From: Plesiomonas shigelloides
GTDB taxonomy: Bacteria; Pseudomonadota; Gammaproteobacteria; Enterobacterales; CAMTGL01
Length of the DNA stretch: 64,000 bases
NCBI RefSeq assembly: GCF_900087055.1
Contig: NZ_LT575468.1
Span: 1 to 64,000, forward strand
Direction: 5' to 3'
Both the position numbers and the translations under genes were made by a program. How positions within the stretch are numbered: the first letter of the stretch is position 1; each line of letters opens with the position of its first letter. Shown piece by piece: positions 57,452 through 64,000 of the stretch. The notes beneath the pieces are model-generated. The model saw only the letters and a program-made list of their open reading frames with translations. It did not search any database and was not told the DNA's origin.

Positions 57452-57665
57452 ACGCCAACATTTTTCCTCGCTGTGCTGGGCGGCTCGCGGTACTCGGGCA
57501 GAACGTTGGTGGTTTTCGGGCGTGGGAATGTCTTTTTTGTGTCTACGCTCACAGCATTTTATGTTGCCGACAGACTGTTATTTCCTATCCCTGTCGGCTT
57601 AACCGATCCAGCCTAAAATTTTTTCCAATTTCCCTGTTCTAACGCAGTTTTTTGCGCTGCTGCAG

Positions 57666-57694
57666 TTGTCGTTTTGCGCCGATATGCTTTAATT
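57666..57694 (+). promoter_or_regulatory. Probable promoter of the rbs operon
   Basis: TTGTCG (57666-57671), a 17-base spacer, and TTAATT (57689-57694) are a plausible -35/-10 pair that would place the transcript start at the operator, where repressor binding would block it. Confidence 0.45.
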
Positions 57695-57701
57695 AGCGCA
57701 T

Positions 57702-57717
57702 ATCGAAACGTTTCGAT
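57702..57717. promoter_or_regulatory. RbsR operator
   Basis: ATCGAAACGTTTCGAT is a perfect 16-base palindrome with the central CG of LacI-family operators and the GAAACGTTTC core known for RbsR sites. It lies 34 bases before the rbsD ATG, and the matching regulator gene rbsR closes the operon. Confidence 0.85.
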
Positions 57718-57751
57718 GCCTATTTTCCTGAATCAGCCACGAGAGAAGGCC

Positions 57752-58171
57752 ATGAAAAAAAGTCTGCTGCTGAATGCCGAGTTATCTCACCTGATCGCCT
57801 GTTTAGGGCATACCGATGCGGTGACAGTTGCCGATGCTGGCCTGCCGATCCCCGCGGAAACCGCGCGTATTGATTTGGCGCTGACCCACGGGGTGCCGTC
57901 ATTTATGCAGGTGGTGCAGAGCATCACTGCGGAGATGCAGGTGGAAGCGGTACTGATGGCCGAGGAGTTTGCCACGGTGAGCCCTGAGCTGCACCGCGCG
58001 GTACTGGCGCATCTGGAGTTGCTGGCCGCGGAGCAAGGGCGCGAGATTTTTATCGAGTACGTGCCGCATGACACCTTCAAGGTGCGTACCCGCAGCAGCC
58101 GCGCAGTGGTGCGTAGTGGTGAATGCACCCCATACGCCAACCTGATTTTCTACTCCGGCGTGGTGTTTTAA
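57752..58171 (+). CDS. rbsD: D-ribose pyranase RbsD
   Basis: RbsD interconverts pyranose and furanose forms of ribose. ATG 57752 ([24 protein letters not shown]), with GAGAGAAGG in front, gives 139 residues, equal to E. coli RbsD. An in-frame upstream start at 57674 would lie across the operator and is rejected. The likely catalytic His20 in LGHTD and the C-terminal [17 protein letters not shown] are present. Confidence 0.95.
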   Translation: MKKSLLLNAELSHLIACLGHTDAVTVADAGLPIPAETARIDLALTHGVPSFMQVVQSITAEMQVEAVLMAEEFATVSPELHRAVLAHLELLAAEQGREIFIEYVPHDTFKVRTRSSRAVVRSGECTPYANLIFYSGVVF

Positions 58172-58181
58172 GGAGCCCGTT

Positions 58182-59696
58182 ATGGCGGATATGCCTTTAC
58201 TGCAATTAAGCGGTATCGACAAAGCCTTCCCCGGCGTGAAAGCCCTGTCGGGCGCCAGCCTGACGGTGTATCCCGGCCGGGTGATGGCGCTGATGGGCGA
58301 AAACGGCGCGGGTAAGTCGACCCTGATGAAGGTGCTGACCGGCATTTACAGCAAAGATGCCGGTACGCTGCACTATTTAGGGCAACCGGCCAGCTTCAAT
58401 GGCCCGAAAGCGTCGCAAGAGGCGGGAATCAGCATCATCCATCAGGAGTTGAACCTGATCCCACAGCTGACGATTGCCGAAAATATCTTCCTCGGTCGCG
58501 AGTTTCTCGGCCGTTTTGGCCGTATCGATTGGCCGCGCATGTACCAAGAAGCTGACCGCCTGCTGGCGCGCCTCAATGTACGGCATAACAGCCGCACCTT
58601 GTTAGGTGAGCTGTCGATTGGCGAGCAGCAGATGGTAGAAATTGCCAAAGCGATCAGTTTCGAGTCGCGCGTCATCATCATGGATGAACCGACCGATGCC
58701 CTGACCGATACCGAAACCGAGGCGCTGTTTGCGGTGATCCGCGAGCTGAAAGCCGAAGGGCGCGGCATCGTCTACATCTCGCACCGCTTAAAAGAGATTT
58801 TCGAGATTTGCGATGATGTGACCGTATTGCGTGACGGCCAGTTTATCGGCGAATGCCCAGTGGCGGCGCTGGATGAAGAGCGCCTGATTGAAATGATGGT
58901 CGGTCGTCGTCTTGATGAACAATATCCCCGGCTGAATCAGCCGCGCGGCGCTCTGCGCCTCGAGGTTAACAATCTGTGTGGCGAAGCGGTGCATGATGTC
59001 AGCTTCCAGCTGCATCAGGGCGAAATCTTAGGTATTTCGGGCTTGATGGGCGCGGGGCGTACTGAGCTGATGAAAGTGCTGTACGGTGCGCTGGCGCGCC
59101 ATAGCGGTCAGGTGCGATTAGATGGCCAGACGCTGGATATCCGCTCGCCGCAAGATGGCTTGCAGCACGGCATTGTCTACATCTCTGAAGATCGTAAAGG
59201 CGATGGCTTAGTGCTCGGCATGTCGGTGCAAGAGAATATGACCCTGACGGCGCTGCCGTATTTCAGTGGCTTTAGCCCGCTGGCTCCGCTGCATCAAGCG
59301 GAAGAAAAGCAAGCTGTGGGGGATTTTATTCGCCTGTTCAACATCAAAACCCCGCACATGACGCAACCGATTGGCCTGTTATCCGGCGGTAATCAGCAGA
59401 AAGTGGCGATTGCGCGTGGGCTGATGACGCGGCCTAAAGTGCTGATCCTCGATGAACCGACCCGCGGGGTCGACGTTGGCGCCAAGAAAGAGATTTACCA
59501 GTTGATCAACCAGTTCAAACAAGAGGGGCTGAGCATCATTTTAGTCTCCTCGGAAATGCCGGAAGTGCTCGGTATGAGCGACCGGGTACTGGTGATGCAC
59601 GAAGGCCGCATCAGCGGTGAATTTGCAATTGAAAATGCAACCCAAGAAGCACTGATGGCCGCCGCCGTCGGTAAACCCACAGGACAAGCAGCATGA
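58182..59696 (+). CDS. rbsA: Ribose ABC transporter ATPase RbsA
   Basis: The 504-residue protein has two fused nucleotide-binding domains. The first has an intact Walker [10 protein letters not shown] (about 39-47) and signature LSIGEQQM (near 144). The second has the degenerate [10 protein letters not shown] and signature [15 protein letters not shown] (near 398), as usual for sugar ATPases of this class. It powers RbsC. The stop overlaps the rbsC start in ATGA. Confidence 0.95.
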   Translation: MADMPLLQLSGIDKAFPGVKALSGASLTVYPGRVMALMGENGAGKSTLMKVLTGIYSKDAGTLHYLGQPASFNGPKASQEAGISIIHQELNLIPQLTIAENIFLGREFLGRFGRIDWPRMYQEADRLLARLNVRHNSRTLLGELSIGEQQMVEIAKAISFESRVIIMDEPTDALTDTETEALFAVIRELKAEGRGIVYISHRLKEIFEICDDVTVLRDGQFIGECPVAALDEERLIEMMVGRRLDEQYPRLNQPRGALRLEVNNLCGEAVHDVSFQLHQGEILGISGLMGAGRTELMKVLYGALARHSGQVRLDGQTLDIRSPQDGLQHGIVYISEDRKGDGLVLGMSVQENMTLTALPYFSGFSPLAPLHQAEEKQAVGDFIRLFNIKTPHMTQPIGLLSGGNQQKVAIARGLMTRPKVLILDEPTRGVDVGAKKEIYQLINQFKQEGLSIILVSSEMPEVLGMSDRVLVMHEGRISGEFAIENATQEALMAAAVGKPTGQAA

Positions 59697-60673
59697 GTGT
59701 GCAGACCATGAAAGGCCAGACATCCTCTTCCCGTTACTTCAGTAAAGCATGGCTTCTGGAGCAAAAATCCCTGATTGCACTGCTGGTGCTGATTGCCGTG
59801 GTGTCATTCTTAAACCCTAACTTTTTCATGCTGGATAACCTGCTGAATATCCTGCGCCAGACCTCGGTCAACGCCATTATTGCGGTGGGGATGACCTTGG
59901 TTATCCTGACCGCTGGCATTGATTTGTCGGTCGGCTCGGTGTTGGCGCTGTGTGGCGCGGTAGCGGCCACCATGGTCGGGCTGGAGTTACCGGTGTATGT
60001 GGTGATTCCGGCGGCGCTGGCCCTCGGCGCTGCGCTGGGTGGCATCAGCGGCGTGATCATCGCCAAAGGTAAGGTGCAGGCCTTTATCGCTACCTTGGTC
60101 ACCATGACACTGCTGCGCGGGGCGACCTTGGTGTACACCGATGGCCGTCCGGTCAGCACCGGTTTTTCCGATGCTGCCGACAGCTTTGCGTGGCTGGGTA
60201 CCGGCTATCTGTTTGGGATCCCTGTGCCTATCTGGCTGATGGCGCTGGTGTTCATCGCTGCGTGGTACATGCTGAACCACACCCGTATGGGCCGTTATAT
60301 CTATGCGCTGGGGGGGAATGAAGCCGCTACCCGTTTGTCCGGTATCAATGTCGATCGGGTCAAGATTGCCGTGTACGCCCTGTGTGGTTTGCTGGCGGCA
60401 CTGGCCGGTCTGATTGTCACCTCGCGTCTGTCATCGGCGCAGCCAACCGCCGGTACTGGCTATGAGCTGGATGCGATTGCCGCGGTGGTGCTGGGTGGAA
60501 CCAGTTTGGCCGGTGGTAAGGGGCGCATCATGGGGACCTTAATTGGTGCGCTGATCATTGGCTTTTTGAACAACGCCCTGAACTTGTTGGACGTGTCGTC
60601 TTACTACCAGATGATTGCCAAAGCGGTCGTGATCCTGCTGGCGGTGCTGGTGGATAACAAAAGCGGTAAATAA
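59693..60673 (+). CDS. rbsC: Ribose ABC transporter permease RbsC
   Basis: The 326-residue inner-membrane permease has about eight to ten spans. Characteristic are [23 protein letters not shown] near 57-79 and the C-terminal [22 protein letters not shown] near 262. Length fits the E. coli protein (321). An ATG at 59708 is a possible alternative start. Confidence 0.95.
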   Translation: MSVQTMKGQTSSSRYFSKAWLLEQKSLIALLVLIAVVSFLNPNFFMLDNLLNILRQTSVNAIIAVGMTLVILTAGIDLSVGSVLALCGAVAATMVGLELPVYVVIPAALALGAALGGISGVIIAKGKVQAFIATLVTMTLLRGATLVYTDGRPVSTGFSDAADSFAWLGTGYLFGIPVPIWLMALVFIAAWYMLNHTRMGRYIYALGGNEAATRLSGINVDRVKIAVYALCGLLAALAGLIVTSRLSSAQPTAGTGYELDAIAAVVLGGTSLAGGKGRIMGTLIGALIIGFLNNALNLLDVSSYYQMIAKAVVILLAVLVDNKSGK

Positions 60674-60706
60674 ACCTCTGAACCCATAATGACAAGGATA
60701 AATCGG

Positions 60707-61594
60707 ATGAACATCAAAAAACTGGCTACTGTGGTTTCTGCGGCTCTGCTGAGCGCGTCTCTGACCGGTAACGCACTGGCGAAAGACACGCTGGCGATGG
60801 TGGTTTCCACCCTGAACAACCCGTTCTTCGTCACCATGAAAGAAGGGGCGGAGAAAAAAGCCAATGAGCTGGGCTATAACCTGATTGTGCTCGACTCGCA
60901 AAATGACCCGGCCAAAGAGCTGGCGAACGTGGAAGACCTGACCGTGCGTGGCGTGAAGGTGCTGCTGATCAACCCAACGGACTCAGCCGCCGTAGCCAAC
61001 GCGGTAGCGATGGCCAATCGCAGTAACCTGCCGGTGATCACCCTCGACCGCGGCGCGGAAAAAGGCAAAGTGGTCAGCCACATCGCGTCTGATAACGTCG
61101 CGGGCGGCAAGATGGCCGGTGATTTCATCGCCGAGAAGCTGGGCAAGCAGGCCAAAGTGATTGAATTAGAAGGGATCGCTGGTACGTCGGCGGCCCGTGA
61201 GCGTGGCGCGGGCTTTAAGCAAGCCATCGAAGCCCATCAGCTGCAACTGCTGGCGGCACAACCGGCTGATTTTGACCGCACGAAAGGTCTGAACGTCATG
61301 GAAAACCTGTTGGCCGCGCAGCCTCAGGTACAAGCAGTGTTTGCTCAAAACGATGAAATGGCGCTTGGCGCCCTGCGTGCGCTGCAAGCTGCCGGCAAAG
61401 AAAACGTGCTGGTGGTGGGTTTTGACGGCACCGAAGACGGGATCAAAGCGGTACAGCGTGGTAAGTTAGCCGCCACTATTGCCCAGCAGCCGGATCAAAT
61501 CGGCAGCATCGGCGTAGAAACAGCCGATAAAGTGCTCAAAGGCCAACCGGTCGAAGCCAATATCCCTGTTCCGCTGAAAGTGGTAACCAAATAA
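60707..61594 (+). CDS. rbsB: Ribose-binding periplasmic protein RbsB
   Basis: The 295-residue precursor (296 in E. coli) has a signal peptide of 25 residues ending GNALA before [16 protein letters not shown], the conserved mature start. Family motifs AIMNPTDS-type (here [10 protein letters not shown]) and TLDRGAEKG are present. I use ATG 60707; an in-frame ATG at 60689 would add MTRINR ahead of the signal peptide and lacks a good ribosome-binding site. Confidence 0.95.
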   Translation: MNIKKLATVVSAALLSASLTGNALAKDTLAMVVSTLNNPFFVTMKEGAEKKANELGYNLIVLDSQNDPAKELANVEDLTVRGVKVLLINPTDSAAVANAVAMANRSNLPVITLDRGAEKGKVVSHIASDNVAGGKMAGDFIAEKLGKQAKVIELEGIAGTSAARERGAGFKQAIEAHQLQLLAAQPADFDRTKGLNVMENLLAAQPQVQAVFAQNDEMALGALRALQAAGKENVLVVGFDGTEDGIKAVQRGKLAATIAQQPDQIGSIGVETADKVLKGQPVEANIPVPLKVVTK

Positions 61595-61601
61595 GTTAGG
61601 C

Positions 61602-61631
61602 GACCGGCAGCCCAGGCTGCCGGTCTGTTTT
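61602..61631 (+). terminator. Hairpin between rbsB and rbsK, probable partial terminator
   Basis: GACCGGCAG and CTGCCGGTC form a perfect 9-bp stem with a CCCAGG loop, followed by TGTTTT, seven bases after the rbsB stop. It probably lowers expression of rbsK and rbsR relative to the abundant binding protein. The next 110 bases contain further GC-rich repeats but no gene. Confidence 0.65.
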
Positions 61632-61746
61632 CCCAGCAATGCCATCGCCATGCGGCGGCCACCCAACGGGGTGCCTCGCTGTGCCGCGGGGCGAGAAACC
61701 GCTGCGCCCGTGTACAACGCGCTGCGCGCAGGTGAAAGGAGACTGT

Positions 61747-62688
61747 ATGCACACCGGTAAACTTGTGGTGTTGGGTAGCGTGAACGCTGATCACATCCTG
61801 TCTGTTAATCACTTCCCGCGTCCGGGTGAGACCCTCACCGGCCATGCCTATCAAGTGGTGTTCGGCGGTAAAGGCGCCAATCAGGCGGTGGCGGCCGGTC
61901 GTTTGGGCGCTAACGTCAGCTTCATTGCCTGTGTTGGTGAAGATGATATCGGTGCCCGCATGCGCGAACAGTTTGTGCGTGATGGGGTGGATGTCCAAGG
62001 CGTGATGCGCGTTCCGGGTATGAATACCGGTGTGGCGATGATTTTTGTGTCCGCCCACGGCGAGAACAGCATTGGCATCGCTGCTGAAGCCAACGCTGCG
62101 TTGACTCCTGATCGCTTACAGCCTCATCTGGATCTGATCCGGGATGCTGATGCGTTGCTGATGCAGCTGGAAACTCCATTGGATACCATCATGGCGGCAG
62201 CCAGCGCGGCGCGCGCCGCGGGTACCACCGTGATTTTAAACCCTGCGCCGGCCCATGCGCTGCCTGATAGCCTATTGGCGCAGGTGGATATCATTACTCC
62301 GAACGAAACCGAAGCCGAATGTCTGACCGGCATCAAGATTGATTCGGATGCCGATGCGGCCCGCGCTGCCGCCATGCTGCACGGCAAAGGGATCCGTACC
62401 GTGCTGATCACCTTGGGTGCGCGCGGGGTGTGGTTTAGCGAGCAAGATAATGCGGGCGTGCTGATCCCCGGATTCCGCGTGCAGGCGCTGGATACCACCG
62501 CCGCCGGCGATACCTTTAATGCCGCGTTTGTGACTGCCATGCTGGAGCAAAAACCGCTGGCCGCTGCGATCCGTTTTGCCCATGCGGCCGCCGCGCTGTC
62601 GGTGACCCGTTTTGGCGCCCAGCCTTCGATCCCGTGGCGCAATGAAACCGATTACTTCTTGCAACAGCAACCGACTACGGCGCTGTAA
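61747..62688 (+). CDS. rbsK: Ribokinase RbsK
   Basis: RbsK phosphorylates ribose at O5 so it can enter the pentose phosphate pathway. ATG 61747 with AAAGGAG gives 313 residues (309 in E. coli). An in-frame start at 61639 would add 36 unrelated residues. PfkB-family motifs are GGKGANQAVAAGRLG near residue 40 and DTTAAGDTFNAAF near 250, the latter with the catalytic Asp. Two bases separate it from rbsR. Confidence 0.95.
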   Translation: MHTGKLVVLGSVNADHILSVNHFPRPGETLTGHAYQVVFGGKGANQAVAAGRLGANVSFIACVGEDDIGARMREQFVRDGVDVQGVMRVPGMNTGVAMIFVSAHGENSIGIAAEANAALTPDRLQPHLDLIRDADALLMQLETPLDTIMAAASAARAAGTTVILNPAPAHALPDSLLAQVDIITPNETEAECLTGIKIDSDADAARAAAMLHGKGIRTVLITLGARGVWFSEQDNAGVLIPGFRVQALDTTAAGDTFNAAFVTAMLEQKPLAAAIRFAHAAAALSVTRFGAQPSIPWRNETDYFLQQQPTTAL

Positions 62689-62690
62689 TT

Positions 62691-63698
62691 ATGGCGACCA
62701 TGAAGGATGTTGCCCGTCTGGCGGGCGTTTCAACCTCCACCGTCTCGCATGTGATTAATAACAGTCGCTTTGTGAGTGATGAGATCCGTGCGCGGATCAT
62801 GGCGGCGGTGGAAACGTTGAATTATTCCCCGTCGGCACTGGCGCGCAGCCTGAAGGTCAATCAAACCCGCACCATCGGGATGCTGGTGACCACCAGTAAT
62901 AACCCGTTTTTTGCCGAAGTAGTCCGTGGCGTCGAGCAGACTTGCTACGAGCGCGGCTACAATCTGGTGCTGTGCAATACCGCCGGCGATCCAAAGCGGA
63001 TGAGCCACAGTCTGGATATGCTGCTGCAAAAGCGGGTCGATGGCTTGCTGATGATGTGCAGCGAATCGCGGGTGGATGTCTCGGATGTGTTTCGTCGCCA
63101 TCCGGCCATTCCAATGGTGGTGATGGATTGGGGTCCGCTCGGTATCGCCGCCGATTTGATTCAGGATAACTCCGAATACGGTGGCTATCTGGCCACCCGC
63201 TACCTGCTCGCGCAGGGCCATCGCCGGATTGGCATTATCACTGGGCCTTTGGATAAGCAGCCATCACAAGGGCGCTTACAGGGTTATCGCCGTGCGCTGC
63301 AAGAAGCCGGTGTTACCGAATCGGCGCAGTATTTGGCCGAGGGCGATTTTGATTTCGATGGCGGCATCAAGGGCATGCGGCAGTTGCTGGCCTGTGAGCC
63401 ACGTCCGACCGCGGTGTTTGCCGGTAACGATGTGATGGCGGTGGGCGCTTATCAGGTGTTGCATCAGGCGGGATTACGTATTCCGCAGGACATGTCGGTA
63501 CTCGGTTACGATGATATTGAGCTGGCTCGTTATTTGGCCCCAGCGCTGTCGACCATACATCAACCGAAAGAAGATTTGGGGCAATTGGCGGTCGATACCT
63601 TGCTGGCGCGCATTGATGATCGCAGTAAACCGGCGGACATCTTGTTGCTGGAGCCGAGTTTGGTGATCCGCGAGTCGGTAGCCGCGCTCAGCGAATAA
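62691..63698 (+). CDS. rbsR: Ribose operon repressor RbsR (LacI family)
   Basis: The 335-residue LacI-family repressor has the HTH MKDVARLAGVSTSTVSHVIN at about residues 4-23 and the hinge helix near 50 (SPSALARSLKVNQTRT). A periplasmic-binding-protein-like sensor domain follows from about 60 (TIGMLVTTSNNPFFAEVVRG). Its likely target is the palindrome at 57702-57717, and ribose should release it. Last gene of the operon, followed by a strong terminator. Confidence 0.94.
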   Translation: MATMKDVARLAGVSTSTVSHVINNSRFVSDEIRARIMAAVETLNYSPSALARSLKVNQTRTIGMLVTTSNNPFFAEVVRGVEQTCYERGYNLVLCNTAGDPKRMSHSLDMLLQKRVDGLLMMCSESRVDVSDVFRRHPAIPMVVMDWGPLGIAADLIQDNSEYGGYLATRYLLAQGHRRIGIITGPLDKQPSQGRLQGYRRALQEAGVTESAQYLAEGDFDFDGGIKGMRQLLACEPRPTAVFAGNDVMAVGAYQVLHQAGLRIPQDMSVLGYDDIELARYLAPALSTIHQPKEDLGQLAVDTLLARIDDRSKPADILLLEPSLVIRESVAALSE

Positions 63699-63740
63699 CC
63701 ACATGACGCTCCGGTTGCGTTAAACCAATCAGATTTACCA

Positions 63741-63778
63741 CAAGAAGGCCATCCTTTGGGATGGCCTTCTTGTTTTTT
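63741..63778. terminator. Terminator after rbsR
   Basis: CAAGAAGGCCAT and ATGGCCTTCTTG pair perfectly over 12 bp around a CCTTTGGG loop, followed by TTTTTT. The gene on the other side converges on it. Confidence 0.92.
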
Positions 63779-63809
63779 CGAGTCTGGCGCTCGTCGCTAA
63801 ATCAGTGCA

Positions 63810-64000
63810 TTAGTCAAAGTCAGCGTATGGCACCAGCGGCTCCGGTGGCAATAACAGATCGCCACTCCAACCATCAAAGCTGTAACGCAGATAGACCAGC
63901 GCATGGTTTGGCGTGTAGGTATCGGATTTTTCCAGATCAAACGCCGCACCGACAAACCAGTTGGGGGTCAGGCGATGCTCTACCAGCATACGGGCACGAT
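63810..64000 (-). CDS. bcsC: C-terminal end of an outer-membrane beta-barrel protein, probably BcsC
   Basis: The minus strand is open from the window edge to a TAA at 63810-63812, giving the last 62 residues of a longer protein. The segment has alternating beta-strand character (LTPNWFVGAAFDLEKS, HALVYLRYSF). It ends in a Pro-rich tail, LLPPEPLVPYADFD, that resembles the C-terminus of the cellulose-synthase outer-membrane protein BcsC as I remember it. Only the end of the gene is visible, so the identification is tentative; another barrel protein is possible. Confidence 0.5.
   Translation of the reverse strand, partial: RARMLVEHRLTPNWFVGAAFDLEKSDTYTPNHALVYLRYSFDGWSGDLLLPPEPLVPYADFD

Larger units (their letters stand above)
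57452..57751. other. 300-base region upstream of rbsD
   Basis: It carries an 8-bp inverted repeat GCCGACAG...CTGTCGGC with a 17-base loop (57566-57598), the probable rbs promoter (57666-57694) and the RbsR operator (57702-57717). Nothing else recognisable. Confidence 0.7.

Noticed and set aside
61639-61746. Longer rbsK N-terminus of 36 residues
   Set aside because: It runs through the GC-rich repeat region and is unlike ribokinases; ATG 61747 has AAAGGAG in front.

Overview
The window reads as one contiguous stretch of a gammaproteobacterial chromosome close to the Enterobacterales. The dnaA, gyrB, kup and ribose genes closely match the enteric versions as I remember them, and the base composition is moderately GC-rich. 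A complete secondary (lateral, Flag-2 type) flagellar locus combined with an enteric-style kup/rbs arrangement points to an organism such as Plesiomonas shigelloides. That name is a guess from gene content and was not tested by any search.

Layout. (1) Positions 1-5962: replication block dnaA (5' end cut by the window edge), dnaN, recF, gyrB, ended by a terminator. (2) 6162-10832: cell-wall amino-sugar supply. glmU, a DeoR-family regulator (glmR-like) and glmS, with a 546-base gene-free stretch before the regulator that carries a 133-base palindromic repeat. The atp operon that precedes glmU in E. coli is not here. (3) 10950-17852: an accessory block directly behind glmS, the chromosomal position that Tn7-like elements use. 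It has a SAM methyltransferase on the plus strand and, convergent to it, a tight five-gene minus-strand operon: an alkaline-phosphatase-superfamily enzyme, a small cytidylyltransferase-like protein, and a three-gene ABC importer of the 2-aminoethylphosphonate type. This combination is the least explained system in the window.

(4) 17912-51279: the lateral flagellum in one 33-kb locus. fliMNPQR-flhBA runs left from a divergent regulatory region, and fliEFGHIJ runs right. flgMN and flgA are on the minus strand; flgBCDEFGHIJKL, lafW, lafA (flagellin) and lafBC-fliT-lafEFSTU are on the plus strand. Four close matches to the sigma-54 consensus precede fliM, fliE, flgB and lafB, and a sigma-28 gene (lafS) sits near the end. 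No sigma-54 activator gene (lafK) and no chemotaxis genes are present. FliM lacks the usual N-terminal CheY-binding peptide, and the MotB-type stator protein LafU has a long Ala/Pro-rich C-terminal tail.

(5) 51332-54567: a minus-strand MarR regulator with an EmrA/EmrB-type drug efflux pair. (6) 54792-63778: kup (potassium uptake), a small metallophosphoesterase, and the ribose operon rbsDACBKR with a perfect 16-base LacI-type operator in front. (7) 63810-64000: the 3' end of a minus-strand gene whose product looks like the C-terminal beta-barrel of the cellulose export protein BcsC.

All assignments come from reading the translated sequence against remembered family features; no database search or alignment was run.
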